A stretch of DNA of 17,933 nt from Bacteroidales bacterium (GTDB lineage: Bacteria; Bacteroidota; Bacteroidia; Bacteroidales; UBA1402), in assembly GCA_012511135.1 (NCBI GenBank), contig JAAZGQ010000050.1, positions 1 through 17,933 of the forward strand. The letters are read 5' to 3'. The first letter of the stretch is position 1; each line of letters starts with the position of its first letter. Made by a program: the position numbers and the translations under genes. Positions 8,293 to 14,458 of the stretch are shown here, piece after piece. The notes beneath the pieces are model-generated. The model worked only from the letters and a program-made list of their open reading frames with translations, was not told where the DNA came from and did no database searches.

Positions 8293-9546
8293 TTAGCCTT
8301 GATTATTAATAGCAGCCAATCTGCAGGCTGCTTTTTTGGCTGCTTCCATTATGAACTCTTCACCGGGCACTTTGCCCCCTTGCATCAAAAATCTGCCGTC
8401 ACAGATAACACTATCTATACAGGAACTGTCAGCCGAATAGACCCAATTCGAAAGTAAATCGTAAGTGGGCAGCATTCTCACATTGTTCAGGTCAATAATC
8501 AATGCGTCAGCCAGTTTGCCCACCGCAATCTCGCCTGCATCCAGGCCGTAAGCCCGGGCTCCGTTCAGAGTAGCCCAATGAAAAACTTCATCAACTTTCA
8601 ACACTTCGCTGCCGTAATGCACCTTGGCCAACAGGGCAGCAATCTTCATTTCTTCACGCATATCCAGGTTGTTGTTGGAAGAACAACCATCGGTACCTAA
8701 GGCTACATTTAATTTTTTTTCGATTATGTCAGCACTGCGAAAAACACCAGAGCCCAGTTTCATGTTGGAGCAGGGATTATGTACCAGCCAGACTCCTCTG
8801 TCCCTAAGTATCTCCAATTCATAATCGTCCACGTGAATGACGTGAGCAGCCACAGTATTGGGTCCCAGCAAACCTAAATGATCGAGCCAGCGTACGGGGC
8901 TCATCCCGTGAGTTGCTATGCAATCCTGGACCTCCTGAAGGGTTTCGGCCAAGTGAGTATGAATAATCAGGGAACGTTCCCGGGCAATAGCTGCAAGGCG
9001 CTTAAACAAATCTGCACTTACGGTATAAACAGCATGAGGCGTAATAGTAATCTGCACGCGAGACGACGTTTCGGGGAGATTTTCGATAAAACGCAAACCC
9101 CGCTCCACGTATTTAGGCCCGTTACTTTCCAGAAAAGTAACACCAATGGCAGCTCGAATGCCCATTTCTTCTACAGCCCGGATTGTGTCCGGAACATTGA
9201 AATACATATCGCTAAAAAAAACCGTTCCCGATTTAATCATTTCCAGAATAGCCAATCTGACACCTACATAATGGTCATCGTTTTGCATTTTTGCCTCCAG
9301 AGGCCAGATTTTGTCCTGTAGCCATTCCGTCAAGGACATATCTTCGGCACAACCCCTCAGCAGCGACATGGCAGCGTGGGTATGCGCGTTGTAGAAAGGA
9401 GGAAGCAAGGCTTTGTCACTGCCATCAACTATCAAATCGGCTGGTACTTCTATGTTTTTTTCGATGCGTGTAAAGCGATTACCTTCTATCAGGACATCAC
9501 GAAGCTGTTTATCCAAAAGGATATTTTTTATGAGAATACTGTTCAT
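8293..9546 (-). CDS. mtaD: S-adenosylhomocysteine / methylthioadenosine deaminase-type amidohydrolase
   Basis: A metal-dependent amidohydrolase expected to deaminate the adenine ring of SAH (giving S-inosylhomocysteine), 5'-methylthioadenosine or 5'-deoxyadenosine. The 417 residues carry the whole family signature: LPPFYNAHTHAAMSLLRG (48-65, metal ligands His55 and His57), WPLEAKM (81-87), ITPHAVYT (168-175), IHTHLAET (195-202, His198 and Glu201), VAAHVIHV (232-239), VHNPCSNMKLGSG (255-267) and LGTDGCSSNNNLDM (283-296, metal ligand Asp286). The SNxKLxSG block and the TDG(x)SSNNNLDM block are typical of the MtaD/SAH deaminase group rather than of guanine or cytosine deaminases. Its ATG overlaps the stop of the SAHH-like gene in an ATGA, so the two are translationally coupled. 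The related aminofutalosine deaminases belong to the same family and cannot be fully excluded. Confidence 0.85.
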   Translation of the reverse strand: MNSILIKNILLDKQLRDVLIEGNRFTRIEKNIEVPADLIVDGSDKALLPPFYNAHTHAAMSLLRGCAEDMSLTEWLQDKIWPLEAKMQNDDHYVGVRLAILEMIKSGTVFFSDMYFNVPDTIRAVEEMGIRAAIGVTFLESNGPKYVERGLRFIENLPETSSRVQITITPHAVYTVSADLFKRLAAIARERSLIIHTHLAETLQEVQDCIATHGMSPVRWLDHLGLLGPNTVAAHVIHVDDYELEILRDRGVWLVHNPCSNMKLGSGVFRSADIIEKKLNVALGTDGCSSNNNLDMREEMKIAALLAKVHYGSEVLKVDEVFHWATLNGARAYGLDAGEIAVGKLADALIIDLNNVRMLPTYDLLSNWVYSADSSCIDSVICDGRFLMQGGKVPGEEFIMEAAKKAACRLAAINNQG

Positions 9547-10631
9547 ATGTTTTGTTTTTGATCAAACAAACCTGCCAGCTCTGACGAAATTTTACCCTTG
9601 CTTTTGCTTACAGCCAGCAATTCGTTTTCTATTTCGGCGGGAGGAAGTATCATCCCGGTAAAGCCGCTGTTGTTTAGTAAATATTCTGCTCCCCTGTTGT
9701 GGAGGGCCATGGTGGCATCAATGTAACACAGGCGGGTAGGTTCATCCAAAATAAAATTGATCGTTTTCTTTTGCATCAACACTCTTTCGGCCGGAATAGA
9801 GGGACCAAATTCATCTTCCACTCCCATGTTAGCAAAAAGAGCTTTGGATTGATGCCAGAAGTCGGGCGGACAATCTGCCTGAAAAGCAGCCACTCTACCG
9901 GTAGCCATCACCACTGCAAAAGCAGTTTGTACAGCCTCTCCAACAGCCTGACTATCGGCATAAGAAACAAATTCAGCCTCCACTACAGGCAAGCTTGGAT
10001 CGTTTTGAGCCGGATCACTCACCACAGTAACAAGAGCTCCCCGCTTGAGAGCACGGATGGCAATACCACGCCCCACCTTACCGTTGCCAAAAATCACCAG
10101 TTTGCGTTCTTTCCATTGCTCGTAACCCAATTGTTTCATCGCCCTGAAATACGACTCACCCGTGCCTAAAAGAGTTTCGATAAGCTTGATTTTTCCATTA
10201 TCGGCCAGAAAAACTCTTTTGTTGAGCTTCCTATACTCTTCAAAGCCGCTGCGGGTCAATTCTACATAGCCCAGGCTTGAATTCCAATGTGAAAAAGCAG
10301 CAGCGCAGTCCAGAATCAAATCCAGGTCCATAGCTGCCTGCTTGTTGTGCAACAAGGGTATACCGGCAGAACTGAGCAGTTCTGTCGCCACAGGATCAAA
10401 GGCAATGCCCTCCGACAAACCTACAAACAAAGTGGCGCCGGCTTCGATCAGGGCCAGGTGTTTGAGCAAAGTGTTGCTAAAGACCGGAGTGGCATCCAGC
10501 AGCTTCAGCCCCCTGAATGGTTTCCTTTCGGCCCAGGCTGTCCTCTGCTCCTTAAGAACAGGGTAGTCTTCAGGAGTATATTTTTGCTTTAAAAAGTTTT
10601 CTAAGTATTCCGTACGGTATGGAACTGTCAT
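9543..10631 (-). CDS. Divergent S-adenosylhomocysteine hydrolase-like NAD-binding protein
   Basis: Canonical SAHH cleaves SAH reversibly to adenosine and homocysteine using tightly bound NAD. This 362-residue protein is clearly related but shorter than the usual 400-470. It has RKPFRGLKLLDATPV (36-50) where SAHH has its first core strand, a GTGES block (156-160) matching GTGQS of thermophilic SAHHs, and a Rossmann loop VIFGNGKVGRGIAIRAL (179-195). ALFANMGVEDEFG (264-276) aligns with the SAHH block that normally reads NIGHFDxEID. By eye, several catalytic positions differ: the His near residue 50, the Lys/Asp/Asn set before GTGES and the His of NIGH appear replaced, and no KPxxYRY tail is present. 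The start is set at ATG 10631 because a -7 box lies just upstream; a TTG at 10661 would sit beyond that promoter. Overlap with the SAH-deaminase gene suggests a deaminated substrate, S-inosylhomocysteine. That function is inferred. Confidence 0.75.
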   Translation of the reverse strand: MTVPYRTEYLENFLKQKYTPEDYPVLKEQRTAWAERKPFRGLKLLDATPVFSNTLLKHLALIEAGATLFVGLSEGIAFDPVATELLSSAGIPLLHNKQAAMDLDLILDCAAAFSHWNSSLGYVELTRSGFEEYRKLNKRVFLADNGKIKLIETLLGTGESYFRAMKQLGYEQWKERKLVIFGNGKVGRGIAIRALKRGALVTVVSDPAQNDPSLPVVEAEFVSYADSQAVGEAVQTAFAVVMATGRVAAFQADCPPDFWHQSKALFANMGVEDEFGPSIPAERVLMQKKTINFILDEPTRLCYIDATMALHNRGAEYLLNNSGFTGMILPPAEIENELLAVSKSKGKISSELAGLFDQKQNI

Positions 10632-10650
10632 AGGATCCGGATTGAAAACG

Positions 10651-10658
10651 CAAATATA
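10651..10658 (-). promoter_or_regulatory. -7 box for the SAHH-like/deaminase operon
   Basis: Minus-strand TATATTTG matches TAnnTTTG exactly and lies 19 bases before the ATG at 10631. A T-rich TTTT at 10682-10679 stands about 20 bases upstream, where the -33 TTTG would be, so the -33 match is partial. The box decides the gene start: a TTG codon at 10661 in the same frame would lie upstream of the transcript. Confidence 0.55.
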
Positions 10659-10716
10659 CAAAACTTCGCTACTGTAGTAAAATTATGTATTTTTACAGGC
10701 TATTAATCCATGTATC

Positions 10717-10776
10717 ATGAAACGCTACTTCCTGTTTTTGCTGTTTGCAGGTCTGTATAGACTTGCCCCCGGCTAG
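10717..10776 (+). other. Possible 19-codon leader or remnant ORF with a hydrophobic N-terminus
   Basis: An ATG at 10717 opens a frame reading MKRYFLFLLFAGLYRLAPG and then stops at TAG (10774-10776). The start resembles a signal peptide (positive residues, then a run of Leu and Phe, then Ala-Gly), but nothing follows. It lies in the roughly 215-base gap before the rhomboid gene. A TATTTTTA at 10688-10695, one mismatch from TAnnTTTG, could drive it. It may be a decayed secreted-protein gene, a leader peptide, or chance. There is no evidence of translation. Confidence 0.2.
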
Positions 10777-10807
10777 TGAGAGCGTTCAAAGCTAGCAAGA
10801 TGTCAGT

Positions 10808-10848
10808 ATTGTTCTGAGCTTGTACAGCTAAAACTAAAACAGAACAAT
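10808..10848 (+). promoter_or_regulatory. Hairpin covering the rhomboid start codon
   Basis: ATTGTTCTG at 10808-10816 is a perfect 9-base inverted repeat of CAGAACAAT at 10840-10848. The second arm takes in the first two bases of the rhomboid ATG (10847-10849). The 23-base loop contains a second small inverted repeat, AGCT at 10817-10820 and again at 10826-10829. In RNA this would hide the start codon and the region just before it. A role in limiting translation, or binding of a dimeric regulator to the DNA palindrome, is inference. Confidence 0.4.
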
Positions 10849-11527
10849 GGACATCGAAAAAAAACGCTTCAGGCTTTCCTTTTATATTCCCGCCCTGCTG
10901 GTGTGTCTGCTGGCTCTGGTGCAGGCTCTTCAAAGCGGTCTGCAGGCTGACTGGTATAATTTGGGCATTTATCCTCGCGAGATCTCCAGTCTTCCGGGCA
11001 TCCTCACACATGTCTTTGTTCATCAAAACTGGGCGCATTTTTTCAACAACGCCGTTCCCCTTTTTGTTTTGAGTTGGTGTTTTTATTATTTCTATCGTGA
11101 ACTCTTTTGGAAAGCCAGCCTTTTACTTTGGCTCAGCTGCGGACTGCTCACCTGGATTATTGGCAGGGACAACTGGCATATCGGGGCCAGCGGCCTGATC
11201 TATGCTTATTCCTTTTTTCTGTTTTTCAGCGGCATGATACGAGGGCACAAGCCCCTGATGGCCATTTCCTTTGTGGTTGTCTTTCTCTACGGAAGCACTC
11301 TCTGGAATATGTTTCCCTGGGGTGAATTCAACCGCGACATTTCCTGGGAAGGTCATCTGTCTGGAGCACTGGCCGGATTGGTCTGGGCAGTGTTGCTAAA
11401 AAAGCAGGGGCCTCAGGCTCCCCCGCCCCTTGAGGAAGAGGAAGAGGAAGAGGAAGAGGACGAAGAAGATAAGCAAAGGCCGTCTGAGGCTAATAAGCTT
11501 CAGGGCTTCGGAGAACAAGATCTGTGA
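10847..11527 (+). CDS. Rhomboid-family intramembrane serine protease with acidic tail
   Basis: A polytopic inner-membrane serine protease that cuts other proteins' transmembrane segments. The 226-residue protein contains the rhomboid landmarks: HVFVHQNWAHFFNNAVPL (55-72, with the H..xN(N) oxyanion-hole His64 and Asn67/68), the catalytic serine in HIGASGLIYAY (111-121, Ser115) and the catalytic histidine in WEGHLSGALAGLVWA (167-181, His170). About six hydrophobic segments can be seen between residues 10 and 185. After the last span comes a proline-rich linker (GPQAPPP) and then nine Glu followed by DEED (196-208), which is not a usual rhomboid feature and is encoded by a simple repeat. It stands alone on the plus strand, divergent from the SAHH-like gene and convergent with mrp. 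The substrate is unknown. Confidence 0.87.
   Translation: MDIEKKRFRLSFYIPALLVCLLALVQALQSGLQADWYNLGIYPREISSLPGILTHVFVHQNWAHFFNNAVPLFVLSWCFYYFYRELFWKASLLLWLSCGLLTWIIGRDNWHIGASGLIYAYSFFLFFSGMIRGHKPLMAISFVVVFLYGSTLWNMFPWGEFNRDISWEGHLSGALAGLVWAVLLKKQGPQAPPPLEEEEEEEEEDEEDKQRPSEANKLQGFGEQDL
11432..11460 (+). repeat. GAGGAA hexanucleotide repeat inside the rhomboid gene
   Basis: Nearly five copies of GAGGAA encode the Glu run in the C-terminal tail. Six-base units keep the frame when copies are gained or lost, so slippage would change the length of the acidic tail without breaking the protein. Confidence 0.8.
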
Positions 11528-11551
11528 ATCTACTGAAGATTCAAAAAGGAC

Positions 11552-12619
11552 TTAAAGATCCTCCAGACGCTGCTGAACGGCAGAAGCCAATTGTCTGAAA
11601 GCCTGCCCCATTACAGTATCAGCGTTCAAGGCCACAGGTTTACCGGCATCGCCCGATTCGCAGACAGCTTGCACCAAAGGGATCTGACCCAGCATGGCCA
11701 CTCCTCTTTCTTTAGCCAGCTCTTCGCCACCGTCTTTACCGAAAAGGTAATAGCGATTTTGAGGCAATTCAGCCGGAGTAAACCAAGACATATTTTCGAC
11801 CAAACCCAAAACCGGAATATTGATCTTCTCGTTTTGGAACATATCAACCGCTTTCCGCGCATCAGCCAGAGCCACTTGCTGAGGTGTGGTAACCACTATG
11901 GCTCCCGATAATTTCAGTGTTTGAATCATCGTCAGGTGAATATCACTGGTTCCCGGAGGCAGATCAATAAGAAAATAATCCAACTCGCCCCAATAGGCAT
12001 CGCCTATAAGTTGTTTCAGGGCGTTTGATGCCATGGGACCACGCCAGATCACGGCATTTTCTTTTTGCACAAAAAAGCCTATGGATAATACTTTTACCCC
12101 GTATTTTTCTTCGGGAATAATCATGTCGCGTCCAAAAATATTTTCCATCGCCGGCCTGGCTTCTTCCAAATCCAACATTTTGGGAATGGAGGGCCCGAAA
12201 ATATCCGCATCAAGCAGACCTACTTTATAGCCTTCGGCAGCCAAAGCTACTGCCAGATTGGCGGTTATGGTGGATTTACCCACACCACCCTTGCCCGAGG
12301 CTATGGCAATAATATGTTTTACTCCGGGCAGCACAGGCTCTTCTTCTTGGGCAGGAGCAGCCGGGCGGGTGACCACCTTTATATTGCCTTTAATTGCGAC
12401 CTCTTCTCCTACATAAGTCAGGATGGCCGTTTCGGCAGCTTTGACTACCGATTTGATAAAGGGATCGTTCTGTTTTTCAAAAATGAGCGAAAAACTTACT
12501 TTGTTGCCCTCGATGCGGATGTTGTCTTCTACCATTCCGGAAGAAACCAAGTCCTTGGAGGTTCCGGGGTATCGTACTTTGGACAAGGCGTCCAAAATCA
12601 ATTTAGGATAAATGTTCAT
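11552..12619 (-). CDS. mrp: Mrp/NBP35-family P-loop ATPase, iron-sulfur cluster carrier
   Basis: A cytoplasmic ATPase of the ApbC/Mrp family that carries Fe-S clusters to apoproteins. The 355 residues have an N-terminal MIP18/DUF59 domain (about 1-85), a short linker rich in Ala, Glu and Pro, then the deviant Walker A IASGKGGVGKST (106-117), LLDADIFGPSIPKML (135-149), FFVQKENAVIWRGPMAS and DYFLIDLPPGTSDIHL. The usual CxxC pair that holds a bridging cluster at the dimer interface, expected soon after the ENMS block, is absent: the segment reads ENMSWFTPAELPQNRYYLFG. From memory this is common among Bacteroidota homologues. Its ATG overlaps the trmB stop in an ATGA, so it is coupled to trmB. 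It converges with the rhomboid gene across 24 bases. Confidence 0.92.
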   Translation of the reverse strand: MNIYPKLILDALSKVRYPGTSKDLVSSGMVEDNIRIEGNKVSFSLIFEKQNDPFIKSVVKAAETAILTYVGEEVAIKGNIKVVTRPAAPAQEEEPVLPGVKHIIAIASGKGGVGKSTITANLAVALAAEGYKVGLLDADIFGPSIPKMLDLEEARPAMENIFGRDMIIPEEKYGVKVLSIGFFVQKENAVIWRGPMASNALKQLIGDAYWGELDYFLIDLPPGTSDIHLTMIQTLKLSGAIVVTTPQQVALADARKAVDMFQNEKINIPVLGLVENMSWFTPAELPQNRYYLFGKDGGEELAKERGVAMLGQIPLVQAVCESGDAGKPVALNADTVMGQAFRQLASAVQQRLEDL

Positions 12620-13371
12620 AGTTGTTTGTTTTTTGGTAATACGCGGGCACTTCGTCCGAAACTTCTGTAAGCGTCCGGTTCAATATCAACTTCGGGTTCT
12701 TTCCATTCCGGGACTACCGGAATAGACCATTGGAGGTATTTGATCTTGATGCCTCGCAACAACCATTGTTGTTCGTAAAATGTTTGTATATCGGGAACCG
12801 GAAGCAAATCAGCATAGAGATCCTGAGTCTGGAAGTGAACAGTCAATCCGTTGGTATTTAAGACTGCCAGACTGTACTCATACATAAAACGGCTGTCGGT
12901 TTTGAGGTGTAAAACAGCGTTTTTAGCCATAATTCGCTGATACATACGCATAAAATAGGTAGAAGTCAGTCGTTTGCGAACTTTCTTCATTTGCGGATCG
13001 GGAAAAGTCAACCAGATTTCGGCCACCTCTCCCGGGGCAAAAAAACTACTCAGCAACTCAATCTGTGTACGTAAAAAGGCTGCGTTTTTGAGGCCTTCTT
13101 CCATAGCCTGACGAGCTCCGGTCCACATGCGGGCTCCTTTGATGTCAATGCCTATAAAATTCATATCGGGCCTGGAACGGGCCAGCCCCACTGTATATTC
13201 TCCTTTGCCACAACCCAATTCCAGAACCAGAGCTTGATCGTTACCAAATACACTTGCACTCCAATTCCCTTTGAGATTACACTCAGGCAGACGGCCTTCT
13301 TTGAGCGGAAACTCAAACACATGACCCCAGTTGCGCAAATCCTCAAATTTCTTCAGTTTGTTTTTTGCCAT
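12616..13371 (-). CDS. trmB: tRNA (guanine-N7-)-methyltransferase
   Basis: A SAM-dependent enzyme that makes m7G at position 46 of the tRNA variable loop. The 251-residue protein has motif I LVLELGCGKGEYTVGLA (48-64), the acidic block NFIGIDIKGARMWTGAR (71-87) that binds the SAM ribose, and the family signature EIWLTFPDPQMKKVRKRL (118-135). The family block that follows places RLTSTYFMRMY next to it, as expected. The extra C-terminal region of about 40 residues is usual in Bacteroidota. It begins 19 bases after ilvE and ends overlapping mrp by four bases. The product uses SAM and yields SAH, the presumed substrate of the deaminase gene in the neighbouring block, though that link is only general. 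Confidence 0.93.
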   Translation of the reverse strand: MAKNKLKKFEDLRNWGHVFEFPLKEGRLPECNLKGNWSASVFGNDQALVLELGCGKGEYTVGLARSRPDMNFIGIDIKGARMWTGARQAMEEGLKNAAFLRTQIELLSSFFAPGEVAEIWLTFPDPQMKKVRKRLTSTYFMRMYQRIMAKNAVLHLKTDSRFMYEYSLAVLNTNGLTVHFQTQDLYADLLPVPDIQTFYEQQWLLRGIKIKYLQWSIPVVPEWKEPEVDIEPDAYRSFGRSARVLPKNKQL

Positions 13372-13390
13372 ATAGCAGGTAGAGGCTTAG

Positions 13391-14410
13391 TTACACAATG
13401 GTAATCCAGCCGTAAGTATCGGGTTCGTCACCGTACTGAATAGCCCTGAGTTTGTGGTATAATTGTTCGCTGATTTTGCCCGGTTTTCCGTCTTTGGAAA
13501 ACACATAGCTTAATCCCGTATCCGCGTCGTCTACTCTGCCTACCGGACTAATAACAGCTGCGGTGCCACAGGCCCCGGCTTCTTCGAAATCACTGAGTTC
13601 TTCCACCCTGATTTGCCTGCGAATCACCTTCATGCCCATATCTTCGGCCAATTGCATAAGGCTTTTGTTGGTGATAGAAGGTAATATTGACTGGGAAGCC
13701 GGAGTGACGTAGGTATTGTCCCTGATCAAAAAGAAATTAGCCGGGCCACATTCATCAATGTATTTTTTTTCTCTGGAATCAAGATACAAGACGGCTGAAT
13801 AAGCTTTGGCATGAGCAATCTCGCCGGAATGCAAACTGGCAGCGTAATTACCGCCCACCTTTACATGACCGGTCCCCTGGGGAGCAGCCCGGTCAAATTC
13901 ACGCATGATTACCATGTTAGTGGGTTTGAATCCTTCTTTAAAATAAGGGCCTACAGGCGTTACAAACACCACAAACAAATACTCGTCGGCAGGTTTAACC
14001 CCCACCCTGGGGCCTGTTCCTATCAACAAAGGCCTGATGTAGAGAGCAGCCCCCGATTCATAAGGCGGGCAATAGGCCTCGTTCAACTTTACCACTTTCA
14101 GTACGGCTTCCTTGAACATGTCCAGAGGAACTTTTTCCATTAAAATGGTTTCGGCAGAAGTTTGCAGGCGTTTGGCGTTTTCGTCCAGGCGAAAAATACG
14201 AATTTTCCCGTCTTTGCCTTTGAAAGCTTTTAAGCCTTCGAAGGCTTCCTGGCCGTAATGCAAACAAGTGGCAGCCATATGCATAGTAATGTTTTCAGAG
14301 GACGAAACTTCCAGCTCTCCCCATTGACCATTGCGAAAATAGCAACGGACATTGTAGTCGGTGGGCATATAGCCAAACGACAATTCAGACCAGTTGATTT
14401 TTTTATTCAT
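13391..14410 (-). CDS. ilvE: Branched-chain amino acid aminotransferase
   Basis: A fold-type IV PLP enzyme that carries out the last step of leucine, isoleucine and valine synthesis, with glutamate as amino donor. The 339 residues match the long (type II) BCAT form. Key blocks are HYGQEAFEGLKAFKGKDG (51-68), RIFRLDENAKRL (71-82), ALYIRPLLIGTGPRVGV (122-138), GTGHVKVGGNYAASL (179-193, with Lys184 as the PLP lysine) and YIDECGPANFFLI (217-229). It lies 43 bases after the GH3 gene on the same strand and before trmB. I see no TAnnTTTG box directly upstream, but the gap holds a 22-base tandem repeat that could be regulatory. Confidence 0.95.
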   Translation of the reverse strand: MNKKINWSELSFGYMPTDYNVRCYFRNGQWGELEVSSSENITMHMAATCLHYGQEAFEGLKAFKGKDGKIRIFRLDENAKRLQTSAETILMEKVPLDMFKEAVLKVVKLNEAYCPPYESGAALYIRPLLIGTGPRVGVKPADEYLFVVFVTPVGPYFKEGFKPTNMVIMREFDRAAPQGTGHVKVGGNYAASLHSGEIAHAKAYSAVLYLDSREKKYIDECGPANFFLIRDNTYVTPASQSILPSITNKSLMQLAEDMGMKVIRRQIRVEELSDFEEAGACGTAAVISPVGRVDDADTGLSYVFSKDGKPGKISEQLYHKLRAIQYGDEPDTYGWITIV

Positions 14411-14414
14411 ATCA

Positions 14415-14458
14415 GTTTTATATCTTGCGCTTTATTGTGTAATATCTTATGCTTTATT
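14415..14458. repeat. Imperfect 22-base tandem duplication before ilvE
   Basis: Two adjacent 22-base units, 14415-14436 and 14437-14458, agree at 18 positions. The shared minus-strand core includes AATAAAGC and AAGATAT. The copy distal to ilvE runs over the stop codon of the GH3 gene (14456-14454) and the proximal copy ends five bases before the ilvE ATG. The spacing of two helical turns would suit a protein bound to one face of DNA; a plain local duplication explains it equally well. Confidence 0.6.

Noticed and set aside
10659..10661. TTG as start codon of the SAHH-like gene
   Set aside because: It would lie upstream of the TATATTTG box, outside the expected transcript, and adds ten residues without family resemblance; ATG 10631 fits better.
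10715..11038. A minus-strand open frame over the rhomboid 5' end
   Set aside because: It overlaps the rhomboid N-terminus and the upstream gap, lacks any motif, and the rhomboid reading is secure.
11525..11543. Inverted repeat TGAATC/GATTCA between convergent rhomboid and mrp genes as a terminator
   Set aside because: The stem is only six A/T-rich base pairs with a 7-base loop and no T run follows on either strand, so an intrinsic terminator is not supported.
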